Positions 34,809-43,135 of a stretch of 64,000 nucleotides of DNA are shown here, in pieces; the first letter of the stretch is position 1, and each line of letters starts with the position of its first letter. Both the position numbers and the translations under genes were made by a program. The notes below the pieces were generated by a model. The model was not told the DNA's origin, did no database searches, and worked only from the letters and a program-made list of their open reading frames with translations. The DNA comes from an uncultured Gemmatimonadota bacterium (lineage in GTDB: Bacteria > Latescibacterota > UBA2968 > UBA8231). Where the stretch lies: the NCBI GenBank assembly GCA_903893785.1, contig CAITNQ010000100.1, positions 1-64,000 on the forward strand. The letters are read 5' to 3'.

Positions 34809-36002
34809 TCAGCCCCGGTGATAGGCTACCTGGCCGGCGACCACGGTGCAGACCAGGTCCAACTCTGAGTCGCAGATGATCAGGTCGGCGTCGCGCCCGG
34901 GCGCCACCTCACCCTTGTTGAGGCCCAGCAGGCGGGCCGGGGTTGCGGCACAGACGCGGCTGGCCGTCGCCAGGTCTTTGCCGAAGAGCCGGACCGCGTG
35001 CCGCAGCGAGGCAATGGGCGACAGGGCGCTGCCGGCGAGAATCATGCCGCGGTCCGGCAGACGGACCCCGTCTGCCGGTTGCCCGATGAGCACGTCGCCC
35101 CAGTGCCCCGGCATGGTGTAGCGCCCCGGGGGCAAGCCGGAAGCCAGGTTGCTGTCGGTGACCAACGCCAGTCGCTCAGCCCCTTTGCAGCGGAACGCCT
35201 TCTCGACCAGCAGCGGATCCACGTGGGTGCCGTCGCCGATGATCTCGCAGACGACCCGGTCCTCCAACAGCAGGTAGTCGACCAGTCCGGGGGCGTAGAT
35301 ATCGGGGTCCGGGTCACGTCGTTCGGGGGTGTGGTAGAACACATCGAACAGGTGGGTCACCAACCGAGCCCCGGCGTCCACCGCCGCTCGCCCCTGGGCA
35401 ATGCTGGCCTGCGTGTGGGCCAGGCTGCAGACGATGCCCGCGGCACTGAGCTGGGCGATGGCCGCGGCTGCCCCGTCCAATTCGGGCGACACGTCCCAGA
35501 TGCCGATCAGCGACCCGTTCCCGTCGCGCCGGGCCCCGGCGGCCAGCAGACGCGCCGTGGTCGCGGCGCTGATCGGCTCCACGTCACGGTCGGTGCCGCC
35601 GCTGGGGATGGCCAGGTAGGGCGATTCCAACCGGAAACCGACCACCTGGGGCACGGCGCGCAGGTCCTCGGTCTCGCGCCGATGGCGCTCCAGGTGCGCC
35701 ACGGCCCGGTCAGTGGGACAGAACAGGGTGGGATAGAAGGTGGTGGCCCCCAAAGTGGCCATGGTGCGGGCATAGGCCGTCAGATCGCCGGTCTCGGCGG
35801 CGTGGCCGCTCATGCCGTGGGTGTGCAGATCGATGATGCCTGGCAGCACGACGCAGCCGGAGGCGTCCACCACCCGGCCGCCGGTGGCGGCCGCACCTGT
35901 TGCCTCGATGCGTCCGTTTCGTACGGACACATCAGCGGCTGCCAGCCGCCCATCGGGGAACAGCACGCGGCCGCCCCGGATCGCCAGTGACTCGTCCGCC
36001 AT
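34809..36002 (-). CDS. nagA: N-acetylglucosamine-6-phosphate deacetylase-like
   Basis: 397 residues, amidohydrolase fold. Metal and active-site motifs: DLHTHGMSG near 57, Glu in RLESPYLAIP (about 124), His in SLAHTQAS (about 200), THLFDVFYH (about 221) and the catalytic Asp in LVTDSNLASG (about 283). Compared with the usual HLFNAM and VTDAM there are several substitutions, so the substrate may be another acetamido-sugar phosphate. Start is the second of two ATG codons, 5 bases after AAGGGG. A GlcNAc-kinase-like gene at 39885 would supply the phosphorylated substrate. It is divergent from the epimerase-like gene at 36258. The gaps on both sides (34613-34808, 36003-36257) show no other gene. 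Confidence 0.8.
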   Translation of the reverse strand: MADESLAIRGGRVLFPDGRLAAADVSVRNGRIEATGAAATGGRVVDASGCVVLPGIIDLHTHGMSGHAAETGDLTAYARTMATLGATTFYPTLFCPTDRAVAHLERHRRETEDLRAVPQVVGFRLESPYLAIPSGGTDRDVEPISAATTARLLAAGARRDGNGSLIGIWDVSPELDGAAAAIAQLSAAGIVCSLAHTQASIAQGRAAVDAGARLVTHLFDVFYHTPERRDPDPDIYAPGLVDYLLLEDRVVCEIIGDGTHVDPLLVEKAFRCKGAERLALVTDSNLASGLPPGRYTMPGHWGDVLIGQPADGVRLPDRGMILAGSALSPIASLRHAVRLFGKDLATASRVCAATPARLLGLNKGEVAPGRDADLIICDSELDLVCTVVAGQVAYHRG

Positions 36003-36257
36003 CATCGCCCCTTGGTCTGTGTTCGATTTGGTGCGATACTGTGAGGTGTCAGCCCGCCAGGCTGACCGCCCGTGGCGCCGGTCCGCCGACGCTGCCGGCG
36101 GCGCACGCCCCTTGCCGCGCAGGCGCCGAAGTACGGGGCTGTCCTCGGGGCCGTCAAGCCCTGCGCCCCGGTGCGTCGGCACCACCCCCCTGCGCATGGG
36201 GCAGGCCCTCGCCTTCCACCCCAGGCGCGGCGACCACGGTCGCCGGAGGGTTCCCAG

Positions 36258-37187
36258 ATGATCGACCCCGAACCGATCCGTCCAGGCCCGATGCCCATTC
36301 TCGATGGCGTGCCGTTGGTTGAGTTAACCAGTCCGTGGCTGCGGCTCCAGGCGGCGCCAGCCGTCGGGGGCCGGGTGGTCAGCCTGGTGCATCGTCCGAG
36401 CGGTTGCCAATGTCTGTGGCGCAATGCGGCCCTGCCGCTGCGCCGGGTGCCCCCCGGCACAGCCTACGACGCTGAGTTCTACGGTGGCCTTGACGAACAG
36501 ATTCCCTGTGACAGCGCCGAGGTTGCCGACGGGACCGAGTACCCGGACCACGGCGAGCTGTGGACGCAGCCGCTGGAACACTGGCGAGCAGACGACGAAC
36601 TGGTCATGCGTGGGTACCTGCCGCGACTGAGCTTCATCTACGAGCGCGGTCTGCGCCTTGACGCGCGCGAGCCGCTGGTTCACGTCCGCTACCGGTTGGT
36701 CAGCGCGGCGCTCCGACCGCGCGCCTTCCTGTGGAAGCTCCACATGGCCCTGCCGGCAGCGCCCGGCGATCGCGTCGTCTGCCCCGCCACCACGGCTTTC
36801 CCGCTGGATCTGGCCTGGTCAGGCTGCGCCACCGCCACCCCCTTTGCCTGGCCCTGGCGCGAAGGCGTGGACATGGGCGTGGTGCCGGACGCCGATGGCA
36901 CCGCCGAGTTCCTCTGCCTGCAGGGACTGACCGCCGGCGCCATCGGCTGGGTCCAGGCGGGTACGGGACTGCAGGTCGCGGTGGAGTTCGACCCCAAGGT
37001 GTTCCCCTGTTGCCAGGTATTCGCCAGCTATGGTAAGCTGCTGGGCCACCACACGGTGGTGCTCGAACCCAGCACCACTCCGGGGTTGTCCCTGGCCGAC
37101 GCCATGGCCGCCGGGACCTGCCGTTGGCTGCGGCCGGGCGAGAGCCTGGAGACCACGCTCCGCTGGCGCGTCACCGGCCCGGCGTGA
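36258..37187 (+). CDS. aldose-epimerase-like (galactose mutarotase fold) protein
   Basis: 309 residues from the ATG at 36258 with GGAGGG 9 bases upstream; a longer open frame upstream is Arg-rich noise. Beta-sandwich pattern with AAPAVGGRVVSLVHRPSG near 33, EFYGGLDEQIPC near 73 and HGELWTQPLEHW near 96; the closing part SYGKLLGHHTVVLEPSTT resembles carbohydrate-binding proteins of the galactose mutarotase superfamily (DUF4432/DUF5107-like). Catalytic His/Glu of true mutarotases cannot be confirmed. It probably binds or epimerises a sugar in the cytoplasm. Alone on the plus strand between NagA and the ceramidase-like gene. Confidence 0.6.
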   Translation: MIDPEPIRPGPMPILDGVPLVELTSPWLRLQAAPAVGGRVVSLVHRPSGCQCLWRNAALPLRRVPPGTAYDAEFYGGLDEQIPCDSAEVADGTEYPDHGELWTQPLEHWRADDELVMRGYLPRLSFIYERGLRLDAREPLVHVRYRLVSAALRPRAFLWKLHMALPAAPGDRVVCPATTAFPLDLAWSGCATATPFAWPWREGVDMGVVPDADGTAEFLCLQGLTAGAIGWVQAGTGLQVAVEFDPKVFPCCQVFASYGKLLGHHTVVLEPSTTPGLSLADAMAAGTCRWLRPGESLETTLRWRVTGPA

Positions 37188-37479
37188 GCGGTGGTGGCGC
37201 CTGGCCGGCACCCGGGACACAAGGGGTGGTGCGGGCCGGTGGGCACAAGCATTGGCGGCCGGCGCGACCTCCACTGGGAGACAACCGGGCCAGACCACGG
37301 CAGACCGCAGGGCAGGCCTCGCCGAAGTGACGGCCCTTGACGGCAGCGGGGCGCGGCGGGTGCGTTAGGATCGACTTCCAGGCTGTCCCTCCGCCCGCGG
37401 GCGGAGCGCAGCCCCAGGCGGGGAAGGCCCCCGCCGTCCCGCGCACGCTGCACCGGTCGCGCCGGTGCACGGAGGAGCC

Positions 37480-38751
37480 ATGTCTGCCCAACTGAGGTTC
37501 GGCGCTGCCGCCGTTGACATCACCCCGAGCAAGCCCGCGTACCTGGCAGGTTACTACTACGACCGCCTGTCTACCGACACCCATGACCGCCTCTTCGCGC
37601 GCGCCCTGGCCGTCGCTGACGACCATGCCACGGTGGCGCTGTGCGTGGCCGATATCATCTCCTTTCCGCCCGAGACCGTCGCCTTGACCCGGCAGCGGGT
37701 GCAGGAGCGCTGCGGCTTGCCCCCTGAGCAGCTGATCCTGTCAGCCATCCATACCCACACGGCTCCCGACCCCGACCGGGAAGCCGAATACATGGCGGCC
37801 CTACCCGACCGGCTCGCCGAGGCCGTGACCCAGGCGGTAGCGGCCCTGGGGCCACGGCCGTTGCGGGTCGGACGGGCGACCGAGACGACCCTGCAGTACA
37901 TCCGGCGCTTCCGTATGCGGGACGGCTCAGTGCGCACTAACCCGGGCATCGGTAACCCCGACATCGTGGTCCCGATCGGCGCCGTGGACCCGACCGTGTC
38001 GGTGCTGCTGGCCGGCGATCAGGGAGCCGTGGCAGGTGGCCTGGTGCATTTCGGTCTGCACTGCGACACCGTGGGTGGGACCGAGCTGTCAGCCGACTGG
38101 ACGGCCTACCTGCGCCAGGCGGTCGGCGAAGGGTTGGGGCGGCAGGTCGACCTGCTGACACCGATCGGCACCTGCGGCGACGTGAATCACTGGAACGTTT
38201 TCCGGAATGTGTCGCTGCGGGGATTTGCCGAGACCGAACGCATCGGCCGCGGCATTGCCGCCGCGGCGCTGGTGGCCGCCGGCAACGCCGCGCTGGTCGA
38301 GCCGGGACGCGTGGCCGGAGCCCGCCGCAGCGTCACGCTCGGCGTGCGCGTGCCCACGCCCGATGAGCTGACGGCGGCGCAGGCCCTGCTGGCCACCCCG
38401 CCCCCCGACGGTATTGACTTCACCATGGACCGGGTGATCGCCGGTCGCCAGGTGATCGCGGCCGCGGTCGGGCCGACCTGCACGGTGGACGTGACAGCGT
38501 TGGTTTTCGGCAACGTGGCGCTGGTCGGCATTCCGGCGGAGTATTTCACCGCTTTGGGCCGTCAGATCAAGAACCGCTCGCCATTCCCCCACACGCTGGT
38601 CATCACCCTGGCCAACGGCAATGTGGGCTACGTCGGTGAGCGCCACAACTACGAAGAGGGCGGGTACGAAACCACTTCCGCGCCGAGTTGTCCCGGCTCG
38701 GGCGAGGCGATTGCTGACACCGCCGTCGAGCTTCTGCGCAGTCTGGCCTGA
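37480..38751 (+). CDS. neutral/alkaline ceramidase-like domain protein
   Basis: 423 residues, resembling the N-terminal catalytic domain of neutral ceramidases (FGAAAVDITPSKPAYLAGYY at the start). Zinc-site candidates: His in LSAIHTHTAPDP (about 91) and HFGLHCDTVGG (about 193), with GTCGDVNHWN near 229. True ceramidases are about 650-700 residues and secreted. This one is shorter, lacks a signal peptide and lacks the C-terminal immunoglobulin-like domain. Such short homologues are widespread in uncultured bacteria and their substrates are unknown; an amidase on another lipid or sugar is possible. ATG at 37480 is preceded by GGAGGAG. The 292-base gap before it holds no clear gene. Confidence 0.7.
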   Translation: MSAQLRFGAAAVDITPSKPAYLAGYYYDRLSTDTHDRLFARALAVADDHATVALCVADIISFPPETVALTRQRVQERCGLPPEQLILSAIHTHTAPDPDREAEYMAALPDRLAEAVTQAVAALGPRPLRVGRATETTLQYIRRFRMRDGSVRTNPGIGNPDIVVPIGAVDPTVSVLLAGDQGAVAGGLVHFGLHCDTVGGTELSADWTAYLRQAVGEGLGRQVDLLTPIGTCGDVNHWNVFRNVSLRGFAETERIGRGIAAAALVAAGNAALVEPGRVAGARRSVTLGVRVPTPDELTAAQALLATPPPDGIDFTMDRVIAGRQVIAAAVGPTCTVDVTALVFGNVALVGIPAEYFTALGRQIKNRSPFPHTLVITLANGNVGYVGERHNYEEGGYETTSAPSCPGSGEAIADTAVELLRSLA

Positions 38752-38778
38752 GCCGATCCGGGCTGCAGCGGTCGGTAC

Positions 38779-38812
38779 CCCGGGCTGGCCCGCCGACGGC
38801 GGCCAGCCCGGG
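38779..38812. terminator. 12-bp hairpin between convergent genes
   Basis: CCCGGGCTGGCC (38779-38790) and GGCCAGCCCGGG (38801-38812) are exact complements around a 10-base loop. It sits between the ceramidase-like gene and the unknown gene at 38858. There is no U-tract on either strand. Confidence 0.5.
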
Positions 38813-38857
38813 CGCAGGCTTCCGGCGGCGCCCGGCGGCGCGCCTGCCGGCAGGGGG

Positions 38858-39331
38858 TCAGGGCGACCCGGCGGGCGGCCCTGACGCCAAGTCGACGCTG
38901 GCGCCACGGCGCACCACCACTTCGCAACGGGCCCGATCGGTCTGTGTCAGATCGATGCTGTAGTCGTAGCCCAGGGGCTCGAGAACGCGGCGGTACAGCG
39001 CGTCGCAATGGCGGCAGTAGTCGTGGTACGGTTCGACGTGCCCCAGCTGCAGCAGCCGGCCTTTGGACGGACAGTGATGCATGGTGATGCGGAACTCGCC
39101 GGCATCTTCGTCCAGCACCATGGTGAAATCGGCGGCCTCTTCGTTGAGCGTCTGACTCCAGTACTGCCAACACCCCCGCAGTCCCTGGGCCGCCACCAGA
39201 TCGCGCAGGTTGGTCAGGAAACGATCCGACAGGTACTCCCAGAAATCGTCCACGGCCCGGCGCCCGCCGAGGGCCTCCAGGGTACGAAACAGCTCGCTGT
39301 AGGCGGGGATGAATTCGGTGCAACTGATCAC
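38858..39331 (-). CDS. conserved protein of unknown function (ATC-hydrolase-like, paralogue B)
   Basis: 157 residues from a GTG that overlaps the stop of the upstream gene (GTGA) and has GGAGG eight bases before it. A soluble alpha/beta protein with a Cys/His-rich centre: ITMHHCPSKGRLLQL (about 82) and HDYCRHCDALYRRVLEPLGY (about 104-123). Its size and motif positions match the adjacent protein at 39328 and recall L-2-amino-thiazoline-4-carboxylate hydrolase-like proteins (ATC_hyd family). I do not recognise a definite function. The pair probably forms a heterodimer or arose by duplication. The C-terminus ends SGPPAGSP. Confidence 0.6.
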   Translation of the reverse strand: MISCTEFIPAYSELFRTLEALGGRRAVDDFWEYLSDRFLTNLRDLVAAQGLRGCWQYWSQTLNEEAADFTMVLDEDAGEFRITMHHCPSKGRLLQLGHVEPYHDYCRHCDALYRRVLEPLGYDYSIDLTQTDRARCEVVVRRGASVDLASGPPAGSP

Positions 39332-39798
39332 GAGCCCGACCTCCGGCGAAAGCGCTGCAGACTGCGCCCCGTTTGCGGTTCGTACTCGAGCAGCGCGGCT
39401 TCGTACGGTGTGCCTTCGCACAGTGCCACGCCCACGGTGGCCAGCGTCTCCACCCACAGACGGGCCACCGGGTAACCCCGCTGGCGCATGTGGGTCACGG
39501 CCGGGCACGCCTCGACCCGCACGCGCAGCTCGTCGTCGGTGAGTTCGAACTGGACCTGCCCCCCTTCGAGGCGGTACACCTCATCGTAGTGGTCGCGCAG
39601 CGCCGCCAGGCCGCGCCGGCGCACCTCATCACGCAGCGGCGCGTAGTAGGAAAGGGAGAAACTCCGCAGGTACTGGCGTACGGCATCAGCACCGAAATGG
39701 GCTTCGAGGTAGTCGATGCCGCAACTGAGCGCGCCGTGGAAATCCTGGTGCAGGTATTCGTTATCTGCCGCCTGCCGCCGCATCACTTCGCGTGCCAT
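39328..39798 (-). CDS. conserved protein of unknown function (ATC-hydrolase-like, paralogue A)
   Basis: 156 residues from the ATG at 39798, with GGGAGG 7 bases upstream. Features: GIDYLEAHFGADAVRQYL (about 28-45), an RRRGLAALRDHYDEVYRLEG helix near 62, VRVEACPAVTHMRQRGYPV near 94 and CEGTPYEAALLEY near 125. The ACPAVTHMR site aligns with HHCPSKGRL in the next gene, and CEGTP with the C-terminal region, so the two are paralogues. The pattern resembles ATC_hyd (L-2-amino-thiazoline-4-carboxylic acid hydrolase) proteins, but I cannot confirm this. Translationally coupled to the gene at 38858. Confidence 0.6.
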   Translation of the reverse strand: MAREVMRRQAADNEYLHQDFHGALSCGIDYLEAHFGADAVRQYLRSFSLSYYAPLRDEVRRRGLAALRDHYDEVYRLEGGQVQFELTDDELRVRVEACPAVTHMRQRGYPVARLWVETLATVGVALCEGTPYEAALLEYEPQTGRSLQRFRRRSGS

Positions 39799-39884
39799 GC
39801 GCTGGCCTCCCTGGCCCCCTTGGCGACGCACGGTCACCGATCGCCTGCCGGTTGACCGGGCTCTGGATGATATGGAGGGTCGGG

Positions 39885-40850
39885 TCAGGCCTTGACCCAG
39901 GTGGCGGCGATCCGGTCGACCACGGCGGGCGCCCAGGCGACGCCGACCTCGTCAAGCGCACACAGGCCAGCTCCCACCACCGGTTCGAAGCGCGGTTTGA
40001 CCAGTTCCGCCTGCGGGTGAATCTGGGCCAGCGCGGCGGCGATCATGTGGTGGTACCGGTAATCCGAACCCGTGACCAGGCCACTGTTGGACGAAGCCAC
40101 TCGGTACTCGGTCATGCCGAGATTGTTGGCGCAGGTGGCCAGGAAGTGGGCGATCTGCGCCGCTCCGTCACGCAGCACCTGCAGGGCAACAGCATCGTCC
40201 TGATCCGCCGCCTGGGTGACCAATTGCGCCAGGCTGGCGAAATCCTTGCGCAGGTTCTCGCTGGTGTAGAGCGGCGTACAAACCTCGCGCATGTCGGTCT
40301 GCTTGAACATCGCCAGCAGCAGATCGACAAGCAGGGTCCGTGGCCCCCGGCCGTCCCAGGCCCAGAAGGCCGCGTTGACCCCGCGGCGCGCGAGGTCATA
40401 GGCCGAGCCTTCGTCGCCGATCGGGCCCCAGCAACTGGTCATGCTGGTCTGGCCGGCGGCATTGCGCCCCCAGCCGACCGAACCGGTGCCACAGATGAGC
40501 GAGAGCCCAACCTTGGCGACCAAGCCGCCGACCATGGAACACTCGCCCTCTTTCTTGTGCACCACGCGACGGGTTCCAGTCAGGCGCTCGATGAGCGGGG
40601 CAACAGGATCCGGGCTCGGTTCAGTGCCGACCACCACGCAGTCGACGGCCAGCGATGCCACGCCGGCCTGCACCCGTGCCATCTCGATGGCGTCGGTGAA
40701 GGACTTCTGGGCAATCTCCAGCGCGATGAAGTTGGTGTTGCCCGACCCGCCGAAGCCCTTCCCTAGGACCGTGCCGGCGCTGTCGAGCAGGACGCAAGCC
40801 GTCTTGGTGCCGCCGACATCGAATCCCATGACCACACGCTGATCACCCAC
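39885..40850 (-). CDS. N-acetylglucosamine-kinase-like BadF/BcrA ATPase
   Basis: 321 residues from a GTG at 40850 with GAGGAGG 6 bases upstream. ASKHA fold: phosphate-1 FDVGGTKTACVLLD (about 9-22), phosphate-2 SLICGTGSVGWGRN near 125, and GDEGSAYDLARRGVNAAFW near 150. This matches the eukaryote-type N-acetylglucosamine kinase / BadF-BcrA-HgdC ATPase family. Most likely it phosphorylates GlcNAc or a related sugar, which would feed the NagA-like deacetylase. The activator ATPases of this family have an iron-sulfur Cys pair that is not seen here. Cytoplasmic. Confidence 0.8.
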   Translation of the reverse strand: MGDQRVVMGFDVGGTKTACVLLDSAGTVLGKGFGGSGNTNFIALEIAQKSFTDAIEMARVQAGVASLAVDCVVVGTEPSPDPVAPLIERLTGTRRVVHKKEGECSMVGGLVAKVGLSLICGTGSVGWGRNAAGQTSMTSCWGPIGDEGSAYDLARRGVNAAFWAWDGRGPRTLLVDLLLAMFKQTDMREVCTPLYTSENLRKDFASLAQLVTQAADQDDAVALQVLRDGAAQIAHFLATCANNLGMTEYRVASSNSGLVTGSDYRYHHMIAAALAQIHPQAELVKPRFEPVVGAGLCALDEVGVAWAPAVVDRIAATWVKA

Positions 40851-40961
40851 CTGCCGCCTCCTCTCTGGCCCCGGCCGGGGCTGGCAACACCGATCTTTGT
40901 GCAGGCACGTGGGGGCGCCGGCCGGCTTCGCGTCGGCGTCCCCACGATCCACCACAGCCAG

Positions 40962-42026
40962 TCAGCCGCGAGACTCCATTTCGGCCGCGACGTCGATGAG
41001 CCAACTGGCGAAGTCAGCGGTGAAATCGAACGTGGTACGCCGCGGCTGGCCGGACTCGTCGCTGATCCCCTCGCCAAGCATGTAGCCGTCCGCATGCTGG
41101 TGATCGAGGATGTACTGCATCTGCAGCAGACACTTGTCCAGGTAGCGCGGGTCGCCCGTGAGGCGGTACAGCTTGGCCGCACCCCAGGCGTCCTTGCCGG
41201 CCGTGGTGTAGCCGAAGGCGTCCTCGTGGGCGGCGGCCAGGAACTCGAAAATGGCCTTGGCGCCGGCCAGGTACCGATCATCACCGGTCAGCTCATACAC
41301 GGCGATCAGGGTGTTCATCGGCCACGCCCAGATCCAGTACGCCTGTTCGGGTTCCGCCGCGGCCAGGCACACGTAACGCCAGTTCTTCCGGTCGACGTCA
41401 TCCAGTGTCTTAACCGGCGTACCATCCGGTCGACACCGGGACCACAGGATACCATCGTCCGTCTGCTGGCTCAGCAGGCGCAGCAGCAGGTCGGCGCTCT
41501 GCCGGGCCAGATCGAACTTGCCGCCCAGGACACAGCAGTACGCGCCCACGGCAATGGAATTGGAATCCATCATGCCGGAGGTGGATCCGACGTGAGTGAA
41601 GTACCCACCCGATGCGGGTTCGCGCTGGGTGTTGATGAAACCAAGCATGTCCTGCGTCAGTCCGAACCAGTGCAGGGCCGCGGCCCCGCGCGTCAACCAG
41701 GCGTTCTGGTACAGCTGACAGAAGACCGGGCCATAGCTGCCCGAACTGCGCACCGTAGGCGTGTTATAGTAATCACCCTCCGGCGAGCGGAAACGGCTGA
41801 CAACGTAGCGCAATAGGCGCGCGGCGGCGGCCGACTGGCCGGCTGCACGCAGGGTGTACACGCTCTTGTAGTAACAGCCGACATCGTCCGTGTCGGCGTA
41901 GACGCCGGCGGCATCCGGGGTGTCATTGCCCTGGTAGTTACCCAGGGCGGTTTGCTGCGACGCCAACCAGGCCGCGGCGCGATGGGCCGCCTGGGCCAAT
42001 TGGGTGCTCGTGGGTCGCGAGGTCAT
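40962..42026 (-). CDS. alpha/alpha-toroid protein of unknown function
   Basis: 354 residues of repeated helix-helix units typical of six- or seven-hairpin toroids (GH88/GH127-like glycosidases and squalene-cyclase-like folds): DDVGCYYKSVYTLRAAGQ near 46, RLLRYVVSRF, QNAWLTRGAAALHWFGL near 108, YWIWAWPMNTLIAVYELTG near 231 and DAWGAAKLYRLTGDPRYLD near 284. There is no signal peptide. It could be a glycoside hydrolase or epimerase acting on an oligosaccharide from the neighbouring sugar pathway. I cannot identify catalytic residues. It is 40 bases downstream of the mutarotase-like gene. Confidence 0.6.
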   Translation of the reverse strand: MTSRPTSTQLAQAAHRAAAWLASQQTALGNYQGNDTPDAAGVYADTDDVGCYYKSVYTLRAAGQSAAAARLLRYVVSRFRSPEGDYYNTPTVRSSGSYGPVFCQLYQNAWLTRGAAALHWFGLTQDMLGFINTQREPASGGYFTHVGSTSGMMDSNSIAVGAYCCVLGGKFDLARQSADLLLRLLSQQTDDGILWSRCRPDGTPVKTLDDVDRKNWRYVCLAAAEPEQAYWIWAWPMNTLIAVYELTGDDRYLAGAKAIFEFLAAAHEDAFGYTTAGKDAWGAAKLYRLTGDPRYLDKCLLQMQYILDHQHADGYMLGEGISDESGQPRRTTFDFTADFASWLIDVAAEMESRG

Positions 42027-42066
42027 GCGGTCTCCTTGGCGAACGGGCCGCCGATGGCGGCGGGTT

Positions 42067-43005
42067 TCATGCGACAGTGCTGGCGATGGAATAGCGAACC
42101 CAACCCTCGACGCGTTCGCCGGGTTGGGCCACCAGCATATGAGCCATCTCCGCGTGCCCGGCCGGGACCAGGTTGGGCGCGTTGGGACAGGTGGTCAGGT
42201 TCTCGACGCAGACAAAATCCTGCCCCTCGGGGGCGTACACGATCATGTGGGCAAAGGCCTCGCTGGCACTGATGAGCAGGCGCTGGCCCAGGGCTGCGAA
42301 AGTCACTTCGGCGTCCGCGCCAGGTTCACGCGGCCAGTAGACATTGTCGACAAACAGGCCGGCCAGGGGCCGGCCGACACGCAGGTCCAGCGGTGTGCCG
42401 GCGACCGGCACCGAGCCCCCGGTGGGCACGAGCTGGGCCAGTTCCAGGGTACGCTCGCAGGGCACGCGCACGCTGACCTGGTCGCGCGCTCCGTGCAGAC
42501 GCCAGAACGGGTGGATGCCATAGCCGAACGGTAACCGGCGGGTGTCAAGGTTCTCCACGGCGAAACTGACCCTCAAGCCCTGTCCCTCGATGGCGTGCAC
42601 CAGCGTCAGGCGGCAGGTGAAGGGGAAACCGGCATAGGCGGCGTGGGCCGGGCCAATGTCGAGCCACGACGTGATCCGGTCCGGTTCGGCCCTGAAGGCG
42701 AAGTCTTCGTCGCGCACCAGCCCGTGGATGAAAACCGATTCGCCATGTTTCTGCTGGACAATGCGCCGCCCTTCGAAGACGTAGCTGCAACCGTCCAGCC
42801 GGCACGGCGTGGGGAACATGTTGAAGGCGCCGGTGAAACTTCGGCCGGCCAGCAGGCCTTCGGCGTCGTAGTGGATGAACTCGGTACCGTCGACGCTCAA
42901 CGAGACCAGATTGGCGCCAAAACCCGGGGTTACCTGGGCCTGGACGTGGTGCCCGCCGTGGTCGGCGGCGATCGTGACGGGCGTGAGTTGCTCGCGGGTG
43001 GGCAT
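42067..43005 (-). CDS. aldose 1-epimerase family protein
   Basis: 312 residues from the ATG at 43005, six bases after AGGAAG. Galactose-mutarotase beta-supersandwich: GANLVSLSVDGTEFIHYD (about 30-47), FTGAFNMFPTPCRL near 58, FIHGLVRDEDF near 92 (His), LPFGYGIHPFWRL near 157 (catalytic His) and CVENLTTCPNAPNL near 270 (Glu). It interconverts sugar anomers. The catalytic His/His/Glu set appears intact, unlike the distant paralogue at 36258. Cytoplasmic; probably in one operon with the toroid protein. Confidence 0.85.
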   Translation of the reverse strand: MPTREQLTPVTIAADHGGHHVQAQVTPGFGANLVSLSVDGTEFIHYDAEGLLAGRSFTGAFNMFPTPCRLDGCSYVFEGRRIVQQKHGESVFIHGLVRDEDFAFRAEPDRITSWLDIGPAHAAYAGFPFTCRLTLVHAIEGQGLRVSFAVENLDTRRLPFGYGIHPFWRLHGARDQVSVRVPCERTLELAQLVPTGGSVPVAGTPLDLRVGRPLAGLFVDNVYWPREPGADAEVTFAALGQRLLISASEAFAHMIVYAPEGQDFVCVENLTTCPNAPNLVPAGHAEMAHMLVAQPGERVEGWVRYSIASTVA

Positions 43006-43135
43006 GGTCATCTTCCTGGCTGGAGCGCCACGCTGACGCGGTGGCCCGCATCCGAAACGGCGCGTGCATGCGGCATCAACCCGCGCATAAGATACGCCCC
43101 CGACCGCGGCAGCGTCCACCGCGGCACGGCCGGCG

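Noticed and set aside
37337..37371. Promoter TTGACG...TAGGAT before the ceramidase-like gene.
   Set aside because: The spacing is 23 bases, outside the 16-18 range for sigma70, so it was not listed as a feature.
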